From Tyto alba (lineage: Eukaryota > Chordata > Aves > Strigiformes > Tytonidae): DNA of 64,000 nucleotides. The stretch covers positions 18,186,886 through 18,250,885 of the forward strand of contig NW_024881330.1 of the NCBI RefSeq assembly GCF_018691265.1, read 5' to 3'. Shown here piece after piece: positions 1 to 45,571 of this stretch. The position numbers were made by a program, and so were the translations under genes. Position 1 is the first letter of the stretch, and each line of letters starts with the position of its first letter. The notes beneath the pieces are model-generated. The model did no database searches and was not told the origin of the DNA. It worked only from the letters and a program-made list of their open reading frames with translations.

Positions 1-7813
<7,813 letters not shown>

Positions 7814-7909
7814 GTGAATCCCTTCCATTGAGCTCAGGTAACCAGATCACGGTTAGATTTACTTCAGTTGGACCAGTAACTGCTAAAGGATTTCATTTTG
7901 TTTATCAAG
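7814..7909 (+). CDS. CSMD3: CSMD3 exon: end of CUB10
   Basis: Encodes the last third of CUB10 (ESLPLSSGNQ, RFTSVGPVTAKGFHFVYQ), 96 nt, phase 1-1, acceptor tttgagtag and donor gtgaga. The GFHFVYQ end is the standard last strand of CSMD CUB modules. Where calcium-binding CUBs have F.SD.S before the GF motif, this one has FTSVG with no aspartate. With the missing glutamate in the previous exon this points to a degenerate calcium site. Recalled human CSMD3 shows the same changes, so this is an old feature and not a local mutation. Confidence 0.96.
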
Positions 7910-16955
<9,046 letters not shown>

Positions 16956-17394
16956 TAATTAAGGGTGCTTGCTGGTTCCAGGCATCAGGTGTACTTAAAC
17001 TATGTGAAAGAGGAATATTCAGTACCATTGCATATAATAATATAAAATGTACATACCATTATTTCAAAGTCATTAGTAAAATCCTCATTTAATTCTACAT
17101 GAGCAAGATCAGGCCTGAAACCTGTACTGTAAGGACTAGGAAGTTCAGTTTTTCTTGCTTTCACCTTTAATCTGTTTTTGCTCTCTGAAAAGCTTTTCTG
17201 AATATACAGAAGCCAGGAGTAAATGCAAATATGATCATGTGACAATCCTAATCCCAAAATATAACATATTTATATAATTGTTGCAGGCAAAACCAATGTG
17301 CTGATTTGGGGGATTTCAATATAATTTATTTGGCAATTAGCAGTTAATTACAGATTCTGGTATTGATGAACAAAAATAAACAAACCCTTAGGAA

Positions 17395-17905
17395 AAACTC
17401 CCATTTCCCTCCAGACACCACCACAGTTTTGCTCTTGCCAAACACTACACTTTCCCTTTGGTGAGGCAAGGGCAGTGCAGCAGACTGGGTTGCTATCCTG
17501 TGGTTCCTACGGACCCGTTAGGGTCCTACCTCTCAGTGCTGGCTTGGGGGGACACTGGGGCTCCATCCTGGGCTCAGCCAGTTTCTTTGACTGCAGCCTC
17601 TGCTCAGTAATGCCCTTCTCCCTCTTGTCCTTCAGTGAGGTCTCCTCTTTCCTCTTGCTCTGGCCTTACTCCTTTTCTAGGTGCTTACTGCCTTTTTTTA
17701 AAGGTGATTTCACAGAGGCACATCTGGTTGGTTCAGAGGCACCACAAACTCCTCTGGTGGGTGTATCTGTGCCCTACAGTGGGTCTGTTGGAGCTGGCTG
17801 GAACCATCTGTGTCCAGCAGAGGCCTTGGTCTCCTCTGACAGATACCAGCCCTTCAGCCCCAGACCCCATGACCCCTTGCCAAAATCCACAAATTATGCC
17901 CAAAA
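17395..17905. repeat. GC-rich dispersed repeat, probably transposon-derived
   Basis: About 500 bp with clearly higher G+C than its flanks and sharp edges. It has phrases such as gtgggtctgttggagctggctgg and scattered CCCAGACCCC-like runs that I associate with interspersed avian LTR or CR1-linked repeats. Open frames of 158 and 130 codons run through it, but they have no domain signature and overlap in different frames. The family and exact ends are not determined. Confidence 0.55.
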
Positions 17906-20900
17906 CAATAATATATGTACTATACAGTATATATTTTATATATATTTGTAGGACACAAAAATTAGTCATTCTGAGTGAAAATGAGAGAATGAATCAACTG
18001 AAAATACTTTCCATGCTACTTAACTAACTGGCATGCTCACAAGTTGGTGGGAGCACAGCAGAATTATTTAAAATGTTTTTATTATTGCTGAGTACCTCAC
18101 CAGCTGAAAATGTTATGATTATAAACATACTTTCTGTCTGAATGAGATTGCCTTAGCTGACTGACAGGAATTCTGGCAATCACTAATATTTTGTTGCAGA
18201 TTTTTACTTTTTTTTTCTTTTACTTTTTTTTCTTCCCAGCTGCGCAGTTCCCTCTGCTCTTATTGATTCTGGTGTCTGATCTGCATAATTGTGTCACAGT
18301 TATTTCTTTTCAGTTTTACAGTATGCAAATCCCATGCTCTGGCTGTCTGATTAGCCAGTCGGAGAACACAGCCTTGCAAAATTGCTGCCTAATTGCTTGT
18401 CTATAACTAAACATTAATTATAGGTTAGAATTATCCTGCCATTTCCTTGAAATGCAGATACTATCTCAGCTGCTTACAACTTCAGAGGGGAAAATACTAC
18501 AGGAAGTTATGAAACCAAAATAAAATTAAACTGAATCCAGTGAAAGTGAAAATGCATCTGTGTCCAGATAACTGAAATGTGCTGTATACTGCCAGTATAC
18601 ACCTTCCACTTCTAAACAAAGAAAGAATTCACAGTATATCATTTAAGTATTGTTCTGTGCGAAGAACAATAGCTATATCTGTGTGTATGGATTTAAACAA
18701 GGGTGTATGTATGAATCCACACAAAAGTAGTATGTTTTCTGTGTGAGTGTATAAACGCAAAGTATATACTGAAAATTTATGATTCGGGAAACAATATCAA
18801 TGTCTCTCGGTAGATACCAAATTAACCTGTAGTTGAGTGAAATATGCTATTTTACAAGATTAATAAATAATTAACTTTTCATATGCAAGTGATACAGATA
18901 TGTGATTAAAACGTCATATATACTTTGTGATGGTGTAAAGAAATTGCAGAGCAATGTCTAAGCCTGTAATCTTTATTGGAAACAAATGTAAATTTTAAGG
19001 GCAAAAATTTTGTGGCAAGAATAGCAGTTGGAGAATAAAATATGATGACTTCTGAATTAAGATTTTTCATGATATGTGATATATTTTATAAAGATATACT
19101 CTAAATTAAACATAGATTATTGTACATGTGAGGGAATTATTGAAGTAAAATTTATTGTATACAAAGTAAAGATTAGGACTCAATGACTATAATAACTCCA
19201 TAGAATCTGTGGAATATACAATCTGTAAAAAGTTAATAAAAAAAATAAAATAGAAAATATTGTCAAGATTATTTTGAAGTTTAAAATAGATGTACATTGT
19301 AACTAAATTCCTACACTGCAAATTGCAAGATAAATAAAATAATTTTGTAGAATAAATGTGGAAAAATTTAAAGCATTAGGCGTTCCCGTTTGTTTACCAC
19401 TCTCTGACTCACACCACAGAACTAAAGCGTGGTTTCAGAGCATGTAATCTGTATTCCTGTCATGCAAAACTGAATAGGAGTGTGGAATCCATCTCAGCTA
19501 ATACCTTCAGCCACTAATGGAGAATCAACCTATAGGACTAGATTAAATAAAACTAGTAATAATAAAACCCTTTAGTTTAGCCCTGTTAGTCTGAATTTCG
19601 AGTCCTAGGCATCAGCTGTTTCAGTCCATAGATCCATGATTATTACTCCCTACTACTCACTAAAAGACATAGTCTCGGTTAGCTGTGGAGGAAAGTTTTA
19701 TAATTTTTTTTTTTATATGCACATTAATATTTTTCAAGAAAAGATTATGGAAAATTCTGCATTGGGCAGAATCATTAAATTGATACAAGATATTAAACTG
19801 AGGGAAAATACTTTCTCGTCCTTGGTAGTCCTTCCTAGTATCTTGTAAAATAGATAGCACTAGAACACACTAGATATAGGAAGGACTAGCAAGGAAGACA
19901 ATAGAAACTATATCTAGTGCATCATCTGGTTTTTCTTCTCTCGCAGTTTTTTGCAATGGAATTGTCGTAATTCCATGATTTACAATACTGCTGTATTTCT
20001 ACTGAAATTTATCCAGAAATGCATTGGAACAGAGTTTGCTCTCCTCAGTTGTGCTAGTAATTTCTGACTCTCAGACATAACTTACTGCTCTAGAAGTTAG
20101 GATTTTGATTTTAGAGAGAGTAAGTAGAAAGTAACGACCTCATTTTAATGTCAGTGTTTCATACACTTACTGCATTTCATTGGAGCCTATATTGAGAGAG
20201 GTCATCATGAGGAGTCAGCTAAATTAAAGTCTTCATCTTTGAAGTATCAGTGCACAGTTCTCATTAAAAATCACATCAGAGTTAAATACTTATATTAAGC
20301 AATTTTTAAGTGAGTTACCCATAAATATTTTTCTGTTCAATTTGTGGTGCATCTTCTGAGTCTACTCCATGTATTCCAGGAGACACAAGTCTGAGGGGAA
20401 GTGCATCTCTCTTGCTAAAATGATTACTTTTTCAGCAACAGTTTTCTGTATGGTTTCATTCTGTTTCATTTCCAATATATCTTTTCATCCTTTATTAATA
20501 AGTTTTTCACACTGTCCAGTCTGGCTCATCTTTTGAACTGCAACAAAATCCAAATGCACTTTTTTTTATCTAAAAATAAAACAAAAGGAACCTTATTTGT
20601 TGAAGAAATATTTTAAGACCAAATAAATCATACTTCAACATAAGGAATTAAGTATTCATACTTAGCGTATTTTTACTTCTTTGTTGAAATCTTAAATTCT
20701 TATTATTTTCTTAACATGCAGTTAATGTATTCTGATGGATACCTTAAATGTGGAAATATATTGCATTGAAAATATATTGCATCAACTGAAGTATGTCAAC
20801 AAAGCACCATGGAAGTGTTTGTTAAACACTTATGTAATGTTCATATGTTTTATGTCAATATAAATCTTAATTTAGTCCTCATTTTCTCTAACTAAAGTTT

Positions 20901-23316
20901 TGCTAATTAGGTAATTGATTATGCTGTATAAGTAGTGGTAATAATTTATGAGATTGGTAGAGTTTGTCAGATTGCCTCATACATAATTTCTATGATAATC
21001 TATTGAAAATTAGTAAAAAATATGACATGATATTTTTAATTCTAAAATATAATCCCTAGAAAACTATGCATTTAAACTGTATAATGTATAATTCTAACAT
21101 CATAAATGCTAAAACATTTCCAGTAATAACTTTCAAAAATAAAAGTGTTATTGCTTGTAGCCCCAGAGTGCATATCCAAAATTTCATTGGTAGTTTTTGG
21201 TATTTAGAGCCATAGAAGCTGTTGGAGAAGGTCAAGACATTAATAGCTTATTTTTCTTTATATACAATTCTTATCTAAATATGAGAAGATACTGAAAGTA
21301 TGTGTTCAATGAATGCCTACGTTAACATCTTTTTAAAGTCATTAAAGTTTAAAAATCTAACACATTATGCTGAAATAGTAGTATACTGTGGTTCAAGAAA
21401 CTAGTCGTGCAACACATGAGTCAATAATGAACAGAGTGCAGTTTATGAATACATGTATGATTTCACCTGAATAAATATCATGACACTCTAGAGACACAAG
21501 TTCTGAACTAACTCTCAGCCGCAAACCCTTTTATGTTCCAGTTTGTTTAAAGACATTGTAGATGTTCAGGCTGTATTTTTTTCCAAACATTAATTTATTA
21601 ATTGAAGTGTGAGCACTATCGGATGAATACCTGTTATCTGGTTTGAGCTGTTAAGATATCTACTCTAAGAAGGGCATTTAAATGAACTCATTTCACTTTG
21701 CATGGCCTGAGTATTCACATAGGTTTTTGCATTTCAGCTGAAGGTTAAATAATTGGAAACAGAAAACTGCTAACTCTTTCTTTAACTATTCAAAATAGAT
21801 TATAGGCCACCCATCTGTGTAAGCCAAGTACTGCTGTTCTTTTGCATTTGTACTTTGTACATGAGCTGGATCATGGTGTAGATTTCTGAAATGTAAAATG
21901 TGAATCTATGCCCATCAGCCAGTTTCAGAATGATTTTTTTATGTTTTTTTAGTTTGTAGGTTGAGAAGCAAAAATAAGAATTTGAAAGATAAAAACCATC
22001 TATTATGTAAAAATAAGTTGCAAAATAGTTTCTTGCATCATTTTGTACATGGCAAATATGGGATCAGTAAGTATGTGTCAATATATACAAAAGTATTGTT
22101 GTCTTAGACAAAGGAACATTACATCCTCTTCTGTGAACTGGCAGAGGAGAGTCCTGAGATAAATACTAACTTTTCAAAGTAGCAACATTCCTTTCCACAC
22201 AAAGTGATGCAAGCCAATATTGAATATCATGAAAAACATCTTGTTGCTAAATTTTGTAAGTTGCTTAATAACAAAATATAAAATAAAATAAAAAAAAATC
22301 TGAAAGTTAACAGTGACCAAAAATAATGAATACAACTGCTGAGTTTGTGTCTCTGTATCAGTTATTTCTGACTCCCATTAACAGATATCTTCAGTGAAAA
22401 AATATGTTTTTCCCTCTCTTTATTGTTTTCAGCAGAGAAAAATAAGGACTGCAAAGTCATTAGGATTTTTTTCCAATTTATGATTGAATTATGTTTAATA
22501 GCAGGAAGTTTATATTTTCATGACCATGAGTTTTAAGAATGCAATGACTATTCCAATGATTTTAGTTCAAATATTTTTTTTCTTTTAATACATTTTTATA
22601 TAAAATTTCATATCACCAAAACATTTTTAAGAACAGGAATTACAAACTACATTATCATTTTAATATCTACTTCCTAAATGCCAGACATTCCTTTCATTTT
22701 TGCAATATAATTTTATTGCAAAATTATGGTACTGAAAACTATTATTGATATACAAAACATGCCTTAGAGAGAAAAAATACTGTGTGTGTTTTATAAACTC
22801 TTTAGGATTTGTGTTAGCTTTCAGCTTTCATATAGTACAAACGTACCCATTTTAAGATTGTAAGAGTCTTCAAATAGTAATTTTTACTTAATAAGATTCT
22901 TACATTAAGTGGTCAGTTACATTAGTAAGTTTTTAAACATGCAGAGGTTGATAATATATTGAAGTAGAGCCATTATTGTATCCCACATTTCCCTATTACC
23001 CTATGTACTGATGTTCAGTTGCTTAACAGTCCTGGCTTAACAACTAGATAGAGCTTAATTCTTACATTAGGTAAAGACAGTAACTGAGCTGCTTATACTT
23101 AATGTTACACATATTCTTACATTCATGGATATTCCTGGGTAGATGCAATGAAGAAGAATATATATATGTCTATTTTTGATGACCATGAAAAAAAAAAGCA
23201 TATGGTCTCTTGGCAAACTAGTTTCTATTGCAATCATAAATTTGAAATATTAGTGTTATAACTCTATAGATACTTCATTAAAAATAGCAATTTAGGTGAA
23301 ATTTGATGTAAATATT

Positions 23317-23343
23317 CTGTGTGTTTGTGTGTTTGTGTGTGTG
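23317..23343 (+). repeat. Imperfect (GT)n microsatellite
   Basis: Short GT-rich tract with TTT interruptions (tgtgtgtttgtgtgtttgtg). Confidence 0.85.
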
Positions 23344-23840
23344 TACATTAATGTAAGAGTCAGACCTGTGAACGATAGAATGCAGGTGAACAGTTACACT
23401 TCTCACCGGTTTTCCTGTGTTTTGCACTTGGTGTGGTATTGGCCAGCATCCTCTGGAACAGATGCTGGGAAATGAAAAGTGGGGGTGCTTCCAGTTTGAA
23501 ATAGGGAGGCTATAGTTAGGAGTGAGACTGGAGGTAGAAATGAATTTAGTCTGAGCCAGGAAATAGTGGAAATTTAGAGGAGAATTTGAGTTGAGACTGC
23601 AGATTGTTGGGAAGTGTTTGTTGCCACCCTGATTATTTATTTAATTTTTCTTTACTCATGAAAGGTTTTTCTCCTTATGTAACAGTTGTTCCCAAACAAT
23701 ATGCCACTTTCTTGCCTGGAGGCAAGCTGCTGGTACCCAAAAGCTACCTAAAACATATCAATAATATATGCCTAGGTACAGTGTACACAGAAGTTCTATA
23801 TGAATTTAAAAACAAATTTAATATTCCCTAGAATGTCTAA

Positions 23841-28524
<4,684 letters not shown>

Positions 28525-28877
28525 TAGATTTTAAAATATTGTGAATATTTACTCTGGCAGAAGAAAAGGAATTATAGTTCATTTAAAGAAGTTATCACAG
28601 CCTTAAAAGAAAGATACAGAATAGAAAACTAAAAGGTTCTTGGATTTTTATTTAACTGATCCTACAGTTTTCTGATAGACAAAGTTATTAGAATTAAGCA
28701 CAATTTTCTAACTTAACAGCTTGATATCTCTTTATAAGGTCATAAACCCAACAAAAATAAATAGTTATCATGAATATTTTAAATGAAGATGTTATCAGTT
28801 TAGAAGTTAAAGATATATTTGAGTTCATTATTTTATCAATAGGCTTCTTTGCATAAACTAGGTGAATATCACAGCAG

Positions 28878-30350
28878 CATAGAAATGGTCTTGGAAGGGA
28901 TCGCTAGAAGACTCCCACTCAAAGTTGTCAAGCTTCCCACTCAAAGTAAAATTTTCAGCAACACTAGATCAAGTACACTATGACTGCCAGATCCTTCTCA
29001 GCAGGGCTGCTACTCACCTAACCAGTTCCCAGCCTGTACCAACAGATAAGGATGTTGTGCTCCAGATGCAGAACTTTGTACTACTTGTGCAAACCTTTAA
29101 GAAGTTTTGCTTACTCAACCCTCAAGTTTTTCACTGTTTTACTGGGCAGAAGTTGTGCCATTTGGTATATCATTTATGTCCCCGAGTTTAGTATCCTCCA
29201 CAAATTTGTTGGGAATGCATTCTCATTATCCAGGTCTCTCATGAAGGCATTGAATAATGTAAGCTTCTTATCAACCCACTGAATAATGTGTTTGTTACTG
29301 GTTACCAACTGGACATTGAATGACTGATTATTACTCTTGGAGCCTTGAAGTTTTTTTAACCTACTTCCTCTCCATTCATCAATTTTATATACGTTCAGCT
29401 TCCAGATGAGAATGCTGTAGAAGACTGAGTCAAAAGTAATAGCTGAGCAAGATAATATTATATCCACCATTCTCCCTTTGTCAGTATAGACATAGAAGGA
29501 AATAATGGTTGATCAACTGTGATTTTCTGTTAGTAAATCCATGTTGACTGTTCCTGAGTCCTGTTTTGTCTTTTTTGTTTGGAAATTGCATCCAATTAGA
29601 CAAGTTCCATAATGTTTGTGTGGACTGCAGTGAACCAGCACTTGCTGTTGTCCAGGTCCTGTTTCTTGTCTTAAAGATGGATATATCTTCAGACTTTTTC
29701 TGGTCACCAGAACTTCTCTCATTCACCATGATTTTGCATAGATAATATCAGAATTTCAGTCACATTGGCTAACCCCTTGAACAAATTTGGATGGATCCAA
29801 TATCTATCATTGCAAAATCTTTATTCAAAGCTAGACAATACAGTTCTCCCATCTAATTTTTTATACTTCTGGCACTTTTGTGGGAGCATGTGCACTTGCA
29901 TTTTTTTCTTTATATGCTAGTTGAATGACGTGGGGTTTTTTTAGACATGCCTCAAGGTTTTCTATTTTATACTTGCCTTCTTCTGTCATCTTCTTTATTT
30001 GATAATAAAGAATTTCTGGGTAACTGAATGTGACATCCTAAATAGTTTTCTCTTCTGTATCTAATCTGTGGAAAATACATTATGTCAGGATAGGGTTTTC
30101 CATATAGAACCTAATTGTTACGTTTGCATTTTGATTAAAAGTCACAGTATTCAGGCCAATAATTGATCTTTGTATTAGCATTTTATAGCATTAACATTGA
30201 TGCTTTAATTCTGACATTACCTGAATTTTAGACAGCTTGATGTAACAGCTTCTAGTGTTTCATGATGAGTCATAATGCTGTCTAGAATCTTTAGATCCCA
30301 TGCAGATCCGTGCTGCTTTTTCGGTTCATGTAGAGAATAACTAAATGCTT
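28878..30350 (-). mobile_element. Old, decayed CR1 LINE fragment (3' end and reverse-transcriptase region)
   Basis: Reading the + strand, the order and wording follow the reverse complement of an avian CR1. First comes a 3'-UTR-like piece (ggtcttggaagggatcgctag at about 28885), then the end of ORF2 with recognisable landmarks such as tcctccacaaatttgttggg (29190-29210), caactggacattgaatgactg and gtaaatccatgttgactgtt. It is heavily diverged, with stops in every frame, so it is dead. The open frames at 28925-29470 and 29481-29729 are remnants of it or chance. The upstream limit (about 30350) is uncertain. Confidence 0.7.
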
Positions 30351-32921
30351 CTTTTTCTAGAAGAAAATTAAAACTGCACAGATTGAAATGTCCTTGACAT
30401 TTTTGACCATTTCTAAGCAGCTTATGATTGAAACTGAATCAAAAATTAATGAAAATTTCATTTAAAAAATAATAATTAAAAAAAGACATTATAAAAACTG
30501 ATGGCTAAAACTCGTTTTAGTGATGTTGTGGTTCTAGTCCAGTGGAGGCACATACAACTATCTTCTAAGTAGTAAATAGAAAAACTCAAAAACACCATGA
30601 TGGGAACCTTCTATAGGCTTTCACATGTTTAAATGTTTCTAACAAGATTTTTTTCCCAGTTAGAAGTTACGGACCACAAGCTTTTCTATTTTATGTTAGC
30701 TAATGGAGTAATCTAAACCAATGACATCGTGTTGATTTCAATAGAATTACAAGGTTACATTATATGATTTGTTGCTATTATTTCTGAGATTTTTAGTTAG
30801 ATTTCATATATAAATATATGAAATACACATTCAAGAGGGGTGTCCAAACTGAAAAAGCCAGAGAAAAAAACAAGCAGTCTAACAAGCAGAAGTCTGAGAC
30901 AAATTGAGGCAGGTACTACAGGCTGCAAAAGGATTAATACTGTGGAAGATTGATATGTCTCAGGAACTTGTAGTGAAGACAGTAGAGTACAGAGAGTAGA
31001 ATGATGGGAAAAATATACTAGAGCTGGTTTTGTATCAAACAAAGTGGGCAAAAGAGAAAAAATTGACAGTAAAACAGCTTGAGTTGGCATTTTTTAATGA
31101 CACCTTAAACTTTGGACAAGTATTTGGTACACAGGATCAAATAAAAGGCCAAGCATACAAATATCATAGGTAGAGAAAGAGCAAAGTTTGGATATAACTG
31201 GATTATCTGTGTAGGAAATATTTGGAAGGCTGGTAAAGTCAAAGAATTATAACAGAAGCTTTCTTATCACATATAGAGTATCTTCAGATAAAGAGAGACA
31301 GAAATAATCAAGGTAACAGTAATTTAATTATGCACCAATCTTTTCTCCGGTAGCATATAAAATGTTACAAGCTTCAGGAAACCATTCATAAACTTTACAT
31401 GGTATCTGGGGAGAAAGTTCTAAAAGACAGCAAGAAACACTATTTAGCGATTACAGTTGAGGATTTACAAAATTATTCATGACTTCTCAATAATTAATCT
31501 TACATTATATCTTTTCCTTTAAATTTCATATGAAATCATGTTAATTGTCTTTGCCAAAAACACCAGTGGGACTCAATCATCTTCTTAATAAAAATATTCC
31601 ATTATCATTCCATAGTTGCACTAACTCCAGACAAAATACAAATTCTACTTCCTTGTAACTTATACAGAAATATTTATAAACAGGGAAATGTTTAGAGAGA
31701 CCTGTAACTACTCAGCTGCTGAGCATTTTTGTCTTGTCCTGCCACATAATTGTTATAATACATCACATGGTTATGTAAGCTACCTTCTTGTTACTTACTG
31801 AATCAAATAATCAGAAATTTCTGTCAGCAATATAATTATATGGCACAGTGTGTGTATGTGAAATAAATAATTGAACTGCACGTTTAGTGGGAGAAGTACT
31901 GATGAATCATGGTTAGATAATACCATTTACGGTTTTTGTGACTCAAAAATCACATATATGTTCAATGATGTAAGGGGTGCAGCCACCTCCTTCAGCCACT
32001 CCAGCCTAGTACCCTCCTGCCCAGACACTGAAGCCCAGCCTGGTGGCCAGGCACTCAGGGTCTCTGCCAAGCCTGAGGGACATGGCAGCCACTTTCCCAT
32101 TTGCAGATTCAAACAGTAATGAAAATGAGCACAGACACACACACAGAGGACACTGATGTGGCTGGTCACACAAACTGCCGCAGAGAAGGTTCTGCCTTTA
32201 ACAGCACCTACATACAGGATTCACGTAAAGCACAAGCACAGGCAGCTGAGTCCCCTCTTTCTCTTTGGCTGGCAGAGACAGAAGTTCACTAATTCAGACA
32301 CACACACACCACTATGTTCACAAGCACACACACATTTGCAGATCCCTTGACTGTCTGCTCAGCACCCCTATCTGGATCAAGGGCCCTCTTACCTACTTCA
32401 CGCGTCCCCTACTTGCTAGCTCATTCAATTTGATGCTCATTGCAAACACACAGTATTCACACACTCATTCCTCATGCACTCCACATTCATAAGTTTCCCT
32501 GGGTTTATCAGCATGGAGTTTATGCCTGCTTGATATCCTGGCCTGGATCCAAGGCCTTCCTACTCACCATCTAGTCATTTGAAGTTTGTTAGCAGATGAC
32601 ACATGCACACCCCCACACAACCTGGTATTGGGGAAGATACAGACACTTGCCCTCCTAGCAGCCAGCACCAGGCACACAGGCTGTGACCACAGTCCAGCTC
32701 CCACCACTATTGGTCAGCTTCTTACTCACCTCTCTCATGTTGGTCTCCCCAGTAATTTGTTTTGAGAACACACCATGTTCCTGCTCCAGTGGCTGGAAGT
32801 TAAATATCCTTGTGCTTACTTCAGGCCAGGGACAGGAACACCCCTGCTCTGACTCCAGTAATGGACACCTAGTCTGCTCACACCGGTCCTCCCATTATCT
32901 GGCCTTCTGGGCACAAGGTCT

Positions 32922-33040
32922 ATAGAATCATAGAATCATAGAGCAGTTTGGGTTGGAAGGGACCTTTAAAGGTCATCTAGTCCAGCTCCCCTGCAATGAG
33001 CAGGGACATCTTCAACTAGATCAGGTTGCTCAGAGCCCCA
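32922..33040 (-). mobile_element. CR1 LINE, 5'-truncated 3'-end fragment
   Basis: Begins on the + strand with atagaatcatagaatcatag, the reverse complement of the terminal octamer repeat of avian CR1, and continues with gtttgggttggaagggacc, catctagtccagctcccctg and aggttgctcagagcccc. This is the classic CR1 3' untranslated region in reverse orientation. It is only about 120 bp long and better preserved than the CR1 at 28878-30350. It is the best single mark that this genome is avian. Confidence 0.93.
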
Positions 33041-33099
33041 CTAGGACCCTCTCTAGATCCAGGGGGCATGGTCTCTCACTCTTTTCAATAGCTGACACC

Positions 33100-33330
33100 A
33101 CAGGCTGCAGGGCACCCACACCCATGGTCTCACTCCAGTAGCTTGCACAATTTTCACCCCTGACACACAGATGGAGGTCTTGCTAGTAACTGGCACTGAC
33201 ACCCCACACTCACTCCAGTACCTATTGCCACAGCCCTGGGGCACCACACCCATGGTCTGACTCCAGCAGCTAGGACCAAATTCCACTCACAGGTACAGGT
33301 CTCACCAGTAGCTGGCACTTAGTCCTTGCA
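33100..33330 (+). repeat. Degenerate tandem repeat, period about 128 bp
   Basis: The phrase acccatggtct followed by (c/g)actccag(t/c)agct occurs at 33120 and 33248, a spacing of 128 bp. Weaker relatives of ctccagtagctggcac recur at about 33205 and 33310. Related phrases (gctctgactccagtaatggacacc) at about 32850 suggest the array once extended further upstream before the CR1 piece interrupted it. Confidence 0.6.
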
Positions 33331-33539
33331 GCACACATACACATGGGATAGAGAGTAAGATTAAACAGAGTGATAGGTAAGAAAAGATGTAGTTAGAAGA
33401 TATGAGGTGATAGGACAGACTGGTGATCAAGTGCAGGGCTCAGCCAGACAAACATACCGATCCACCCCATTCTACTTAAAAGCAGCCCCTTTTATGTCCT
33501 TCTCTGCCTATCCCTGTCTTTGTTTCTCCCTGCTTCCCT

Positions 33540-34030
33540 TTCCCCTGTGCATCCCCTCAGGGGTTTGTATAGGTCTGTCCATCCTTGCATTCCTCCCAAT
33601 ATAGGGTCCCCCTGATTTACAGTCTTATCAGTTGAAAAGTCCAGGTTGATCTTCCTGAAAGTTGTGTCTGTAGTTTCTTGACAGCCCATCAAATAGTGTG
33701 ACTGACAAGATTTGTTTCTTGTCATTGGCTCTATGTTTGCTTTGTCAGGTCTGTGTCTTTGTATATTTTTATTTCTGTTTTCCCCCTTTTCTGTTGGTTT
33801 CCTAATTGATAAAGTTCCTGATCAGATAATCTCACTGGAATGGACATTCTTACACTCTCACTTCACCTCATCAATTAATGTGATTGACCAGGTTTGGTTC
33901 TCATCACCGCCTCCCTCAGGTTTGTGTTTCTTCATGTTCTTGTTTATGTCTTCCTCTTCTTATTTTCCCTTGCTTGATTGAAAAATATCCTTGACTAGGT
34001 ATCCTTAAAAGAGCAGACACTCTCCTTCCA
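33540..34030 (+). repeat. Degenerate tandem repeat, about three units of 172-182 bp
   Basis: Corresponding segments are (g/a)ttga.aaagt.c starting at 33631, 33805 and 33977, and catcaa.ta.tgtga(c/t)tgac.ag at 33687 and 33869, followed in both cases by gtttg(t/g)ttct and a later tcaggt(c/t)tgtgt. Spacing is 172-182 bp with small indels. The copies are clearly diverged, so the duplication is old. Confidence 0.6.
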
Positions 34031-34575
34031 CCTACCTTTGCAATATATAGAATCCATATTATATGCATATTTTTCACTGTGCCTCATTTTTTTTTAAATA
34101 TATGTATAAATATATATATAATCTGAAAGAGATCAGTTTATGCACAACTGAAATGCAGCTATCTTTGGGGTAGAATTCTGTCACTGTTTTATTCCAAGAG
34201 TGGTACATGAAACATTTTTTTTCTTTTAATAGAACTGGAGACTATTTTATGCAATTGAAAACAAAATTTAACTAAATTGAATGTTTTAAATATTCAGAAC
34301 TTAAATTTACCCCAAATGTACAAACAGCAAATTGTTCCAAAAAGTGGTGTATTAATAACCTACAGTTATAATAGCCTTATGTTAGTATTTCAGTGTTAGC
34401 ATTTCTTAGCCTCTTAGAATTAGTATTGCATGAGGAGAAACAATGTTTCAAACTGAATTCCATGGACTGCATCTGGGAGTGTAACACTTTCATTTCCAAT
34501 TGTTACATTATTTTCTGATATCATCATTGTAAATTGTACGTACTTTATTTTCCCTTCTGGTATTGAAACTGGTGG

Positions 34576-34576
<1 letters not shown>

Positions 34577-34608
<32 letters not shown>
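34577..34608 (+). repeat. Poly(T) tract, 32 bases
   Basis: Thirty-two T, ending 18 bp before the CUB12 second-exon acceptor. It probably acts as, or adds to, the polypyrimidine tract together with the nearer gtttttcag. Confidence 0.95.
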
Positions 34609-34611
<3 letters not shown>

Positions 34612-34613
34612 GA

Positions 34614-45571
<10,958 letters not shown>

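Larger units (their letters stand above)
31959..34042. mobile_element. Composite repeat, possibly an LTR-like element, carrying tandem arrays
   Basis: A compositionally distinct 2.1-kb block, richest in G+C at about 31975-33345, with many CACACA runs. A possible outline is TG at 31959 and CA at 34042, flanked by the direct repeat atata (31954-31958 and 34043-34047), as an LTR insertion would leave. ATATA is common in such AT-rich DNA, so this could be chance. Inside are a CR1 piece (32922-33040), a degenerate array with a period near 128 bp (about 33100-33330) and another with a period near 175 bp (about 33540-34030). No coding domain is seen, and the short open frames in it have no signature. 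Family unknown to me. Confidence 0.45.

Noticed and set aside
17475..18027. 158- and 130-codon open frames that could be an intronic gene
   Set aside because: They overlap in different frames inside a GC-rich repeat, have no domain signature, and show no splice or promoter context.
31871..33981. A cluster of short open frames on both strands
   Set aside because: They lie in a composite repeat with tandem arrays and a CR1 fragment. None has recognisable protein family features, and none continues from one unit to the next.
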